Positions 17,001 to 26,454 of a DNA stretch of 64,000 nt are shown here, piece after piece. Under the pieces are notes generated by a model. The model saw only the letters and a program-made list of their open reading frames with translations. It ran no database searches and was not told the origin of the DNA. Numbering within the stretch: the stretch's first letter is position 1; each line of letters opens with the position of its first letter. The stretch is from JL08 sp963765555 (lineage in GTDB: Bacteria; Pseudomonadota; Alphaproteobacteria; Rhodobacterales; Rhodobacteraceae). The stretch covers positions 186,001 to 250,000 of the forward strand of contig CAVXWX010000001.1 of NCBI GenBank assembly GCA_963765555.1, read 5' to 3'. Made by a program: the position numbers and the translations under genes.

Positions 17001-20000
17001 GAAAAATTGCCCTGATCCTGCTGCTGTATCTTGGTTGCGCCAATGTGGCTTTGGCGCAAGAGGATGATCGTGGGTTCCTGACACGCAAGATCGAAGAAGC
17101 TTTGGCTGGTGCGGGACGCGATGTGCGTCTTGAAGGGTTCAGGGGTGTCCTGACATCGCAGGCGTCGTTCGACAGCCTGACCATTGCCGATGAAGACGGA
17201 ATTTGGCTGTCACTGACCGAAGTTGTGCTGGATTGGAAGCGGGCGGCGCTGCTGCGCGGGCGGATTGAAGTCAACACGTTGTCCGCCAAATCGCTGGATT
17301 TGAAACGCATTCCCAAAACGGAACAAAAGACCGAAGTGCCGGACGCGGAAGCCAGTGGCTTTTCTTTGCCGGAATTGCCGGTGGCAATCAATATCGCCGA
17401 ATTCAGGGTTGATGAAATCACGTTGGGCGAACCCATTCTGGGCGAGGCTGTTGCCCTGTCAATCGCGGCGTCGGCGATGTTGGAAGACGGGACATTTGCG
17501 ACGAACCTGAATGCCGATCGCACAGACGGAAAGATGGGGCGTTTCCTGATTGATGCCAGTTTCGAACAGGCAACGGAAATGTTGGCTGTCAAACTTGAGG
17601 TGGTCGAAGACGCGGGCGGCATCGCCGCGCGCATGATGAACCTTCCCGGACATCCCGAACTTGATTTGACTGTGGATGGAACAGGTGTGCTGAGCGATTT
17701 TGTTGCGCAAATTGCATTGGCCGCAAACGATGAACCGCGATTGACCGGTCAGGTGGAACTGAGCGCGGAACCGGTTGCCGAGGGACAAACGCAACCGGCG
17801 CGTCGCATACAGGCTGAACTTGGCGGGGATATCGCCGCTTTGCTTGCGCCGCAGTACCAGCCGTTCTTTGGTGACAATATCGCGCTGGATGTCGATGTTT
17901 ACAGGGCCGAGGACGGCAGTATCGACGTGCGCGAGTTCAGCCTTGTTGCGCAGCAGGCCAATCTGGACGGGCAGGTGCGTCTGAACAGTGAATACTGGCC
18001 GGTTTATCTGGATGTCGACGCCAAGATCGGTCATCCGGACGGCAACGCCGTTTTACTGCCTTTGCGCGGGCCTGAAACACGTGTGTCGGGAATGGAGCTT
18101 TCTGTTCAGTTTGACGCGGCGAACGGTGATAGTCTGGATGCCGTTTTCGATGTGCGTGACATTTCCCGTGATGGAAATGAAATATCGCAAGCGCGCGTTC
18201 AGATGGCCGGAAATCTGCACGGTGAGGTGGGTTATGTCGGGCAGGTGGTCGGGGATGTGACAGCGGCGGTGACTGGCTTGCGACTGGCCGACCCCGGACT
18301 GAGCGAGGCGGTCGGGTCCGCGCTGAACGTTTCAACAAACGTGAACTATATCGAAGGTCAGCCTGTCAGGTTGTCGGATTTGGTTGCAACCGGAGAAGAT
18401 TACGGTGTGCGTGGGCGGGTGATTATCAACGACCCGGAAAGCGGTTTGCTGACACGTATGAATGTTCGGGTTGACGCACAGGATATCAGCCGCTTTTCGG
18501 GCGTGGCCGACCGTGCGCTTGCGGGCGCAGTTGCGGTTACATTGTCTGGCGAAGTCGCGCCGCTGGCGGGGACCTTTGATGTCGAAGTCAAAGGGCAAAG
18601 TGACGATCTGAAGGTGGACCAGACGCAAGCCGATATTTTGATGGCAGGCCGCACGCAGCTTGATATCGCGGCCCGCAGAACCACCGAAGGGTTTCAGGTG
18701 TCCAAGCTGGAATTGTCTAATCCGGCATTACAGGCCCAAGGACAAGCTGACTTGAGCACCGGTGACAGTCAGGTCCAGCTTGACGCAACCTTGCGTGATA
18801 TTTCGTTGCTTGCCCCCGAATATACCGGATCGCTAAGTGTTGCTGGGCGGGCCGAAGAAGATGCAAGTGGTTGGTCTGTGGATGCCAAGGCAGATGGCCC
18901 ATATGAATCCCGCGCGATGGTCAAGGGCCGCGTGACAGGGCCGGATGCTGATGTTGATTTTGAGGCCAGCCTGCCGGATATACGGGTCTTTGTGCCACAG
19001 ATTCCCGGCCCGCTTTCGACGAAAGGCAATGCCAAAAAGGCTGCGGACGGCTGGCAGATCGTGCTGTCTGCGGACGGCCCGTCGGGGACCAAGGCCGACG
19101 TGAGCGGTTTGGTCGCGCAAAGCGGTGATCTGGACCTGAAAATTGCAGGGACTGCCCCACTGGGATTAACGGCACCGTTCTTGAAGCCGCGTGTTCTGCA
19201 AGGCCCCGCGACGTTCGATCTTGCCCTTAACGGCCCGCCGGCACTGAGTTCGGTTTCGGGCACAATCGGGACGGCGGGCGCCACGTTTTCCGCGCCCAAT
19301 CTGCGCATTGCGTTGACCAATATTGATACCAACGTGACGCTGTCCGGCGCGTCGGCCAATGTGGATGTATCCGCGGCGGTCGAGAATGGCGGATCTTTGA
19401 AAGTGTCTGGCCCGATCGGACTGACAGGCGGGTTGAACTCTGACCTCAGCATTCTGCTGACCAGCGTCAAGCTGATCGATCCCAGCCTTTACGAAACGAT
19501 ACTGGATGGCACAATTACAGTGAATGGCCCACTGACGGGTGGCGCGCAAATTGCGGGCCGGATTGATGTTGGACAAACAGAAATCAAGGTTCCTGCGTCG
19601 GGTTTGAATGCCATTGGCGACATTCCGGACATCCGGCATGTTGCAGAACCTTCGCTAGTTCATCTGACGCGCGAACGGGCTGGCCTGATCCAGGACGAAA
19701 ACGCGGCCGCGAATTCGGGGTCTGCCGGGGCTGCCTATCCTCTGGCTGTCACCGTGAATGCGCCGCGCATATTTGTGCGGGGTCGCGGGCTTGAAGCTGA
19801 ACTGGGTGGCCAGTTGCAGATCAGGGGGACGACACGCAATATCATTTCGTCCGGACGGTTTGATCTGATCCGCGGGCGACTGGATATTCTGGCCAAGCGG
19901 TTCAATCTTGACGAGGGGATCATCCAGCTGCAGGGCAGTTTTCTGCCCTATGTCCGGTTTGTGACATCGAATACAACGCAGGATTTTACGGCCAAGATTA

Positions 20001-20425
20001 TTTTGGAAGGGCCGGTGGACGACCCCGAAATCACGCTGGAATCCACGCCCGACGCCCCTGAGGACGAAATTCTGGCGCAACTTATGTTCGGACAAAGCGT
20101 GTCCGAGATGTCGGCCTTTCAAGCCTTGAGACTGGCCAGCGCGGTTGCGGTACTGGCGGGAGGCGGCAGTATCGGTGTTGTTAAGAACCTGCGCACGGGA
20201 TTTGGATTGGACAACCTTGATATTACGACGGACGAAGATGGTGTGACCCAGGTTGAAGCCGGAAAATACCTGACAGAAAATATCTATACCGAAGTCACCG
20301 CCGGAACGGATGGTGGTAGCGAAGTGTCGTTGAATATCGACCTGACCAAGTCGCTGACGGCCAAGGGCGCGGTCGATGATGAAGGCGAAAGTTCTGTCGG
20401 ATTGTTTTTTGAGCGCGATTATTAG
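16997..20425 (+). CDS. tamB: Translocation and assembly module protein TamB
   Basis: This 1142-residue protein spans the periplasm as a long beta-taco groove, anchored in the inner membrane by an N-terminal hydrophobic segment (MRKIALILLLYLGCANVALA). The start is a TTG at 16997 within TTGA, which overlaps the tamA stop by 4 bases and so couples translation. Long beta-rich repeats fill the middle. The C-terminal DUF490 domain is recognised from VDDPEITLESTPDAPEDEI, LAQLMFGQSVSEMSAFQAL and the final GLFFERDY. The frame is intact over 3.4 kb. The role is probably transport of phospholipids or assembly of outer-membrane proteins together with TamA. Confidence 0.93.
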   Translation: MRKIALILLLYLGCANVALAQEDDRGFLTRKIEEALAGAGRDVRLEGFRGVLTSQASFDSLTIADEDGIWLSLTEVVLDWKRAALLRGRIEVNTLSAKSLDLKRIPKTEQKTEVPDAEASGFSLPELPVAINIAEFRVDEITLGEPILGEAVALSIAASAMLEDGTFATNLNADRTDGKMGRFLIDASFEQATEMLAVKLEVVEDAGGIAARMMNLPGHPELDLTVDGTGVLSDFVAQIALAANDEPRLTGQVELSAEPVAEGQTQPARRIQAELGGDIAALLAPQYQPFFGDNIALDVDVYRAEDGSIDVREFSLVAQQANLDGQVRLNSEYWPVYLDVDAKIGHPDGNAVLLPLRGPETRVSGMELSVQFDAANGDSLDAVFDVRDISRDGNEISQARVQMAGNLHGEVGYVGQVVGDVTAAVTGLRLADPGLSEAVGSALNVSTNVNYIEGQPVRLSDLVATGEDYGVRGRVIINDPESGLLTRMNVRVDAQDISRFSGVADRALAGAVAVTLSGEVAPLAGTFDVEVKGQSDDLKVDQTQADILMAGRTQLDIAARRTTEGFQVSKLELSNPALQAQGQADLSTGDSQVQLDATLRDISLLAPEYTGSLSVAGRAEEDASGWSVDAKADGPYESRAMVKGRVTGPDADVDFEASLPDIRVFVPQIPGPLSTKGNAKKAADGWQIVLSADGPSGTKADVSGLVAQSGDLDLKIAGTAPLGLTAPFLKPRVLQGPATFDLALNGPPALSSVSGTIGTAGATFSAPNLRIALTNIDTNVTLSGASANVDVSAAVENGGSLKVSGPIGLTGGLNSDLSILLTSVKLIDPSLYETILDGTITVNGPLTGGAQIAGRIDVGQTEIKVPASGLNAIGDIPDIRHVAEPSLVHLTRERAGLIQDENAAANSGSAGAAYPLAVTVNAPRIFVRGRGLEAELGGQLQIRGTTRNIISSGRFDLIRGRLDILAKRFNLDEGIIQLQGSFLPYVRFVTSNTTQDFTAKIILEGPVDDPEITLESTPDAPEDEILAQLMFGQSVSEMSAFQALRLASAVAVLAGGGSIGVVKNLRTGFGLDNLDITTDEDGVTQVEAGKYLTENIYTEVTAGTDGGSEVSLNIDLTKSLTAKGAVDDEGESSVGLFFERDY

Positions 20426-20598
20426 GGCCGGCGCGCCAAGACGCGGTCTACGTCCTGGGAATTACTGCACAAAAATTGAACGCTCGCGCGACATATGATG
20501 TATGAGTGGTGAAGTTTGCGGCGTTTTTGCAGAGGCTTTGCTTGACTCGGCAAAAATTTTATCAAACGGTAAAAACTTAACAACAACCGGGTGGGACA

Positions 20599-21633
20599 AT
20601 GCCAAATTCAAAACAACTCAATTCGAAAATGAATATCACACGCCGCACGCTTTTGGGGACAGGCGCAGTTCTTGCCGCTGTTGGGGCTGCTGGTTTGCAA
20701 TCGCCATTGTTGGCGGCGGAACCGTTGAAGGTTGCGGGCATTTATACTGTGCCGGTGGAACAGCAATGGGTCAGCCGCATTCACAAGGCGGCGGAAACTG
20801 CGCAGGCCCGTGGCGACATCAGCTATGTGTTTTCGGAGAACGTCAGCAACACAGATTATGCCCGCGTGATGCGTGAATATGCCGAACAGGGTTATCAGAT
20901 GATCATCGGCGAAGTGTTCGGTGCCGAAGATGAAGCGCGCGAAGTGGCTGCGGACTATCCCAACATCGCGTTCCTGATGGGATCGAGTTTCAAGGAAGAT
21001 CCCGCGCTGAACAATTTTGCGGTGTTTGACAACTATATTCAGGATGCCGCCTATCTGTCGGGCATCATCGCTGGATCGATGACCAAGTCGAATAATATCG
21101 GCATGGTCGGTGGATTCCCAATCCCCGAGGTCAACCGCCTGATGCACGCCTTTATGGCCGGTGCCGCCGAAATGAACCCTGATATTACATTCCAGGTCAG
21201 CTTTATCGGCAGCTGGTTCGATCCGCCCAAAGCCAAGGAAACGGCGTTTGCGATGATCGAAAATGGCGCTGATCTGCTTTATGCAGAACGGTTTGGGGTG
21301 TCGGATGCCGCGCAGGAAAAAGGCGTTCTGGCCATCGGCAACGTGATCGACACGCAGGCGGATTATCCGGACACCGTGGTCGCCTCCGCGATCTGGCACT
21401 TTGAGCCGACACTGGACAAGGCGATTGCCGAAGCCAAGGCCGGCAAGTTCAAGGCTGCGGACTATGGCGTCTATTCCTTCATGAAAGAAGGCGGGTGTTC
21501 GCTGGCACCGCTGGGCACGTTTGAAGGCAAAGTCCCGCAAGAAGCACTGGATCTGGTCGAAGAACGCACACAGGCGATCAAGAACGGATCGCATGTGGTC
21601 GAGATCAACGACGAAGAACCAAAGTCCAAGTAA
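20599..21633 (+). CDS. BMP family ABC transporter substrate-binding protein
   Basis: The 344-residue periplasmic binding protein belongs to the basic membrane protein (PnrA-like) family, whose characterised members bind nucleosides. The N-terminus has a Tat-like twin-arginine stretch (NITRRTLLGTGAVLA) and a likely cleavage after SPLLAA. Family blocks include DYARVMREYAEQGYQMIIGEVFG, NIAFLMGSS, NIGMVGGFPIPEVNRLMHAF and IWHFEPTLDKAI. The ATG at 20599 has GGTGGGA 5 bases upstream; an internal ATG at 20629 is possible. It is the first gene of a five-gene operon with ATPase, two permeases and a deaminase, whose junctions abut or overlap. The 173-base leader contains AT-rich sequence likely to include the promoter. 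Confidence 0.92.
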   Translation: MPNSKQLNSKMNITRRTLLGTGAVLAAVGAAGLQSPLLAAEPLKVAGIYTVPVEQQWVSRIHKAAETAQARGDISYVFSENVSNTDYARVMREYAEQGYQMIIGEVFGAEDEAREVAADYPNIAFLMGSSFKEDPALNNFAVFDNYIQDAAYLSGIIAGSMTKSNNIGMVGGFPIPEVNRLMHAFMAGAAEMNPDITFQVSFIGSWFDPPKAKETAFAMIENGADLLYAERFGVSDAAQEKGVLAIGNVIDTQADYPDTVVASAIWHFEPTLDKAIAEAKAGKFKAADYGVYSFMKEGGCSLAPLGTFEGKVPQEALDLVEERTQAIKNGSHVVEINDEEPKSK

Positions 21634-23184
21634 GTGAGCGATACCAACACCAAGGCGCAGGTTGTCCTGCGCCTTGACAATATCACAAAATCCTTTGGGT
21701 CACTGGTGGCCAATGATGCAATCAGCTTTGATTTGCACAAGGGTGAAGTGATTGCCCTGTTGGGCGAAAACGGCGCTGGCAAGACCACGCTGATGAACAT
21801 CCTGTTTGGTCAGTACACTGCTGACACAGGCACCGTCGAAGTGTTTGGTCAGCCCATTCCGCCGGGAAATCCGCGCGCCACACTGGCAGCAGGCGTAGGT
21901 ATGGTGCATCAGCATTTCACGCTTGCCGACAACATGACGGTTCTGGAAAATATTGTGCTGGGCACGATGCCGCTGTGGAAACTCGGCTTTGGCCGTGCTG
22001 ACGCCAAGGCCCGTATTCTGGCGCTGGTCGATGATTACGGGCTAAGCGTCGATCCCGATGCGCAGGTCGGCTCCCTTACGGTCGGGGAACGCCAGCGGGT
22101 CGAAATCCTCAAGGCGCTTTATCGCGATGCCCGTATTCTTATTCTGGACGAGCCGACAGCGGTTCTGACCCCGCAGGAAACCGATGATCTGTTCGCCACG
22201 ATGCGTAAAGCGGTGGCGCACGGGCTGTCGGTAATTTTTATTTCGCACAAACTGCACGAAGTGGCGGCTATTTCCTCGCGCGTGGTGGTGTTGCGCCATG
22301 GCAAGCTGGTGGCCGAAGCGAAAACGGCGGATACGGACCGTCATACACTTGCCGAAATGATGGTAGGGGCCGAGGTGCCTGCCGCCAAGGTGCAAAGCAG
22401 CACGCCGGGCAAAGTGCTGTTGCAGCTTGAGGCCGTTTCGACGCCCGATCGCGGCAGCGCGCCGGGGTTGAAGGCCGTGAACCTGACGGTGCGCGCGGGC
22501 CAGATTATCGGGCTGGCAGGTGTTTCGGGAAACGGGCAGGCGGCCCTTGCCGATCTGGTGGGCGGGTTGATCCGGCCCGCGCAGGGCAATCTGCATCTGG
22601 ACGGGGGCGAGCCCGCCAATTGGTCGCCGCGCAGTGCGGTCGGGGCCGGTATCGCGCGCATCCCCGAAGACCGGCACAAGACCGGCACGATTTCCGATTT
22701 CGACCTAACGGAAAACGCCATACTGGAACTCTATGCCAAACCGCCCTACAGCCACAAAGGCTGGATGAACTGGACGCGTGCGCGCAGCTTTACCGAAAAC
22801 ATCATCAAGACCTACGATGTGCGCTGTCCGGGGCCGGATACGCGCATTCGCCTGCTTTCGGGCGGCAATATGCAAAAGCTTATTCTGGGCCGCGTTCTGG
22901 AAACTGAGCCGATGATCGTGCTGGCCAATCAGCCGGTGCGCGGGCTGGATATTGGCGCGTTGACCTATGTGCACGAACAATTGCTGGCCGCGCGGGATCG
23001 CGGGGCGGCGGTGATCCTGATTTCCGAAGATCTGGACGAGATTGTCGCGCTGTCCGATGTGATCCATGTGATTTCCGAAGGGCGGCTTTCGCCCGGGTTT
23101 GAACGTGGCAGCAAGAGCACGACGGAACTGGGCGTCTGGATGGCGGGCCACGGTTTCGAACAGGGGGAAACCCATGCGGCTTGA
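21634..23184 (+). CDS. BMP-type ABC transporter ATP-binding protein (two nucleotide-binding domains)
   Basis: The 516-residue ATPase has two fused NBDs, as in sugar and nucleoside importers. The first carries Walker A GENGAGKTT at about residues 47-55, signature LTVGERQRVEIL and Walker B ILILDEPTAVLTP. The second carries GVSGNGQ in place of a full Walker A, then LLSGGNMQKLILGR, which is the normal asymmetric state for this subfamily. The start is a GTG directly after the binding-protein stop (TAAGTG), so translation is probably coupled. It energises uptake through the next two permeases, and its end overlaps the first permease gene by 11 bases. Confidence 0.94.
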   Translation: MSDTNTKAQVVLRLDNITKSFGSLVANDAISFDLHKGEVIALLGENGAGKTTLMNILFGQYTADTGTVEVFGQPIPPGNPRATLAAGVGMVHQHFTLADNMTVLENIVLGTMPLWKLGFGRADAKARILALVDDYGLSVDPDAQVGSLTVGERQRVEILKALYRDARILILDEPTAVLTPQETDDLFATMRKAVAHGLSVIFISHKLHEVAAISSRVVVLRHGKLVAEAKTADTDRHTLAEMMVGAEVPAAKVQSSTPGKVLLQLEAVSTPDRGSAPGLKAVNLTVRAGQIIGLAGVSGNGQAALADLVGGLIRPAQGNLHLDGGEPANWSPRSAVGAGIARIPEDRHKTGTISDFDLTENAILELYAKPPYSHKGWMNWTRARSFTENIIKTYDVRCPGPDTRIRLLSGGNMQKLILGRVLETEPMIVLANQPVRGLDIGALTYVHEQLLAARDRGAAVILISEDLDEIVALSDVIHVISEGRLSPGFERGSKSTTELGVWMAGHGFEQGETHAA

Positions 23185-24223
23185 ACCGATCGCAAATCCG
23201 GCGTTGCAACGCACGATCGGCCTGCCCGCTGTGGCGCTGATCAGCACCGTGATCATTACGTCCCTGCTGGCCATGGTGGCGGGTGCATCGCCGTTTTCGG
23301 TTCTGGGCCTGATATTCAAAGGCGCGTTCGGATCGCAATTTGCGGCGCTGGAAACGCTGAACCGCGCCACACCGCTGATCTTTACCGGTCTGGCTGTGGC
23401 GGTCGCCTTTCGTGCCAAGCTTTGGAATATCGGGGCCGAGGCGCAATTATACGTCGGTGCGGTGGTCACGGTTGTGCTGGGCACCGGCGCGCTGCCTTGG
23501 GCCTCTTCCGCGTTGATCCCGACAATCGCACTGGCCGCGATGGTGGCAGGCGCGATGGTATTGTTGTTACCCACCTACCTGAAAACCCGTTTCGGCGTGG
23601 ACGAGGTTGTGACGACGCTGTTGCTGAATTTCGTTGTCCTGCTGTGGGTGTCGATGCTGCTTGAGGGCGCGTTGAAAGACCCGATGGCGATGGGCTGGCC
23701 CAAATCGCAAAAACTGCTGGCCGAGGCGCGATTGCCCCGTATCGTCGAAGGGCTGCGCCTGCACTGGGGGTTTGGCCTTGCGCTGATTTCGGCGCTGATC
23801 ATCTGGGTCGTGCAGACGCGCACAACGCTGGGCTATGAAATGCGCGCCGTCGGCCAGAACAAGGAAGCAGCGCGGTTTGCCGGTATTCCGGTCAATCTGG
23901 TGCTGATCAAAACGGCGCTGCTGTCGGGCGGGCTGGCCGCGCTGGCAGGGTTTTCGGAAGTGGCGGGGTTGAAGGGCAGCCTGACTTTGGATCTGTCGCC
24001 GGGGTTCGGGTATACCGGTATCATCGTTGCGATGCTGGCGCTGCTGAACCCGCTGGGCGTTGTGGTTGCCGCGCTGTTCGTTGCGGGTATTTTTGTGGGC
24101 GCTGACAGTATGAGCAGGGCCGTGGGCGTGCCGACCTATCTGGCCGATATCATGCTGGCCACAGCCCTGTTGATGATGGTGTTGGCGATCATGCTGACAC
24201 GGTTCCGGATCAGGTGGGATTAG
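23174..24223 (+). CDS. BMP-type ABC transporter permease 1
   Basis: The 349-residue inner-membrane protein has about nine hydrophobic segments and the BPD_transp_2 pattern, including AEAQLYVGAVV and GYEMRAVGQNKEAARFAGIPV, the latter being the cytoplasmic coupling region shared with YufP/NupP-type permeases. I chose the ATG at 23174 with GGGGGAAA just upstream; a longer frame upstream overlaps the ATPase and lacks similarity. Together with the next gene it forms the membrane channel. Confidence 0.92.
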   Translation: MRLEPIANPALQRTIGLPAVALISTVIITSLLAMVAGASPFSVLGLIFKGAFGSQFAALETLNRATPLIFTGLAVAVAFRAKLWNIGAEAQLYVGAVVTVVLGTGALPWASSALIPTIALAAMVAGAMVLLLPTYLKTRFGVDEVVTTLLLNFVVLLWVSMLLEGALKDPMAMGWPKSQKLLAEARLPRIVEGLRLHWGFGLALISALIIWVVQTRTTLGYEMRAVGQNKEAARFAGIPVNLVLIKTALLSGGLAALAGFSEVAGLKGSLTLDLSPGFGYTGIIVAMLALLNPLGVVVAALFVAGIFVGADSMSRAVGVPTYLADIMLATALLMMVLAIMLTRFRIRWD

Positions 24224-25171
24224 GTGATGGACATCCTTGATATCCTCCTTTCCGCCAGTTTCTGGGCCGCTGCGATCCGCATCGCCAGCCCGCTGATTTT
24301 TGCCGCACTGGGGGAACTGATCTGCGAACGCGCCGGTGTTTTGAACCTCGGGATCGAAGGCATCATGGTGGTTGGTGCCTTTGTCGGCTGGATGGCGGTC
24401 TATCTGGGCGGTGGTCTGTGGTTTGGCGTCTGTGCCGCGATGCTGGCGGGGATGCTGTTCGGGCTGTTGCATGGCACGCTGACGGTGCCCTTCGGGCTGT
24501 CACAGCATGTTGTGGGGCTTGGCATAACCTTGCTGGCCACGTCGCTGACCTATTTCTGCTATCGCCTTGCCCTGCCCGAGGTCACGTCCCCGCCCAAGAT
24601 CGAAGCGTTTCAGCCGCTGCCGATCCCTGTGCTGTCCGATATTCCGTTGGTCGGGCCTGCGCTGTTCAACCAGACGCCGCTGACCTATCTGGCCTTTGTG
24701 CTGGTGGTGGTCGTGTCGGTGGTTCTGTACCGCACGCCATTGGGCCTTGCCTTGCGCGCGGCGGGTGAAAACCCTTCTGCCGTGGCGGCGCAGGGTCTGT
24801 CTGTCACCGGTATCCGCATGGGGGCCGTGATGGTGGGCAGCGGGCTGATGGCTGTCGGCGGTGCGTTCCTGACCATGTCGGCGTTCAATTCGTTCTTTTT
24901 CGAAATGGTCAACGGGCGCGGCTGGATCTGCATCGCGCTGGTGGTGTTCGGATCGTGGAAACCGGGGAAAACACTGATCGGGGCGATCCTGTTTGCGGCG
25001 TTTGACGCGTTGCAGATCAGGGTGCAGCAAACGCCGCTGGGGGCCGATGTGCCCTATCAGATTTTCCTGATGATGCCCTATATCCTGTCCATTCTTGCGC
25101 TGGTGATCATGTCGCGCCGCGCCGAGGTGCCCGCCGCCCTGATGGTGCCGTTCAACAAGGGGGAACGCTGA
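24224..25171 (+). CDS. BMP-type ABC transporter permease 2
   Basis: The 315-residue protein is the partner permease, with eight to nine hydrophobic segments. It carries ERAGVLNLGIEGIMVVGAF near the N-terminus, a hallmark of this permease group, and GLALRAAGENPSAVAAQGLSV as the coupling region. The start is a GTG directly after the upstream stop, with an ATG one codon later also possible. The stop overlaps the amidohydrolase start by 1 base (TGATG). Confidence 0.92.
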   Translation: MMDILDILLSASFWAAAIRIASPLIFAALGELICERAGVLNLGIEGIMVVGAFVGWMAVYLGGGLWFGVCAAMLAGMLFGLLHGTLTVPFGLSQHVVGLGITLLATSLTYFCYRLALPEVTSPPKIEAFQPLPIPVLSDIPLVGPALFNQTPLTYLAFVLVVVVSVVLYRTPLGLALRAAGENPSAVAAQGLSVTGIRMGAVMVGSGLMAVGGAFLTMSAFNSFFFEMVNGRGWICIALVVFGSWKPGKTLIGAILFAAFDALQIRVQQTPLGADVPYQIFLMMPYILSILALVIMSRRAEVPAALMVPFNKGER

Positions 25172-26448
25172 TGTTTGATCTGATCGTCAAGGGTGGCACA
25201 TTGCCGGACGGGCGTTTGGCCGATATCGGGATCAAAGGCGGTAAAATCGCGGCCATCGACAGGATCGAGGCCGAGGCGGGCGAGGTGATTGACGCCAGCG
25301 GCGATCTGGTCAGCCCGCCTTTTGTCGATCCGCATTTCCATATGGATGCCACGCTGTCCTACGGCACGCCACGCATCAACGCATCCGGCACCCTGCTGGA
25401 AGGGATCGGCCTGTGGGGTGAACTGAAACAGGTGATGACACCGGACGAGGTGCGCGACCGCGCGCTGGCCTATTGTGATTGGGCGGTGTCGATGGGGTTG
25501 CTGGCGATCCGCAGCCATGTGGACACTTGCGATGATACCCTGACAGGGGTCGAGGTTCTGCTGGACGTAAAAAAGCAGGTGGCCGAGTATATCAATTTGC
25601 AACTGGTCGCGTTCCCGCAGGACGGGTTGTACCGCGACCCGACTGCGTTGCAAAATACCGTGCGCGCCCTTGATATGGGCGTGGATGTGGTGGGTGGCAT
25701 CCCGCATTTTGAACGCACAATGGCAGATGGTGCCGCATCGGTGACAGCGCTGTGTGAAATGGCGGCGCAGCGCGGGTTGATGGTGGACATGCATTGCGAC
25801 GAAACCGACGATCCGATGTCGCGCCATATCGAAACGCTGGCCTATGAAACCCAGCGCCTTGGATTGCAGGGCAGGGTGGCCGGATCACACCTGACGTCCA
25901 TGCATTCGATGGACAATTACTATGTCTCGAAACTGTTGCCGTTGATGGCCGAGGCGCAGGTGGCCGCCATTCCCAACCCGCTGATCAACATCATGTTGCA
26001 GGGGCGGCATGATACGTTCCCCAAACGGCGCGGGCTGACGCGGGTCAAGGAAATGCTGGCGATGGGTATCACGGTTGGCTGGGGTCAGGATTGCGTGATG
26101 GACCCGTGGTACAGCCTTGGCACGGCGGATATGCTGGATGTGGCGTTTATGGGGCTGCACGTTGCCCAGATGTCCAGCCCGGACGAGATGCGCCAGTGTT
26201 TCGAGATGGTCACAAACTCCAATGCGCAGATCATGGGGCTGGATGATTACGGGCTGCATGTGGGGGCCAAGGCATCGCTGGTGTTGCTGGATGCCGGTAA
26301 CCCGATCGAAGCGGTGCGGTTGCGCCCTGACCGACTATGCGTGATTGCCAAGGGCAAAGTGGTGTCACGCAAGGCCCGCAATGACGCGCGCCTGTCGATT
26401 GACGGGCGGCCCGATCGTGTGCGGCGCAGACACGCGGCCCATTCCTAG
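25171..26448 (+). CDS. Cytosine deaminase-like amidohydrolase
   Basis: The 425-residue metal-dependent hydrolase resembles E. coli CodA. The metal ligands line up as His 55 and His 57 in PHFHMD, His 208 in DMHCDETDD with Glu 211 as proton shuttle, His 240 in AGSHLTSMH, and Asp 307 in GWGQDCVMDPW. CodA converts cytosine to uracil; close relatives act on creatinine or on triazine derivatives such as N-isopropylammelide. Being the last gene of a BMP-type importer operon, it probably deaminates the imported base or a related N-heterocycle in the cytoplasm. The exact substrate cannot be read from sequence. It converges on batD with a 6-base gap. Confidence 0.85.
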   Translation: MFDLIVKGGTLPDGRLADIGIKGGKIAAIDRIEAEAGEVIDASGDLVSPPFVDPHFHMDATLSYGTPRINASGTLLEGIGLWGELKQVMTPDEVRDRALAYCDWAVSMGLLAIRSHVDTCDDTLTGVEVLLDVKKQVAEYINLQLVAFPQDGLYRDPTALQNTVRALDMGVDVVGGIPHFERTMADGAASVTALCEMAAQRGLMVDMHCDETDDPMSRHIETLAYETQRLGLQGRVAGSHLTSMHSMDNYYVSKLLPLMAEAQVAAIPNPLINIMLQGRHDTFPKRRGLTRVKEMLAMGITVGWGQDCVMDPWYSLGTADMLDVAFMGLHVAQMSSPDEMRQCFEMVTNSNAQIMGLDDYGLHVGAKASLVLLDAGNPIEAVRLRPDRLCVIAKGKVVSRKARNDARLSIDGRPDRVRRRHAAHS

Positions 26449-26454
26449 GCCGGT

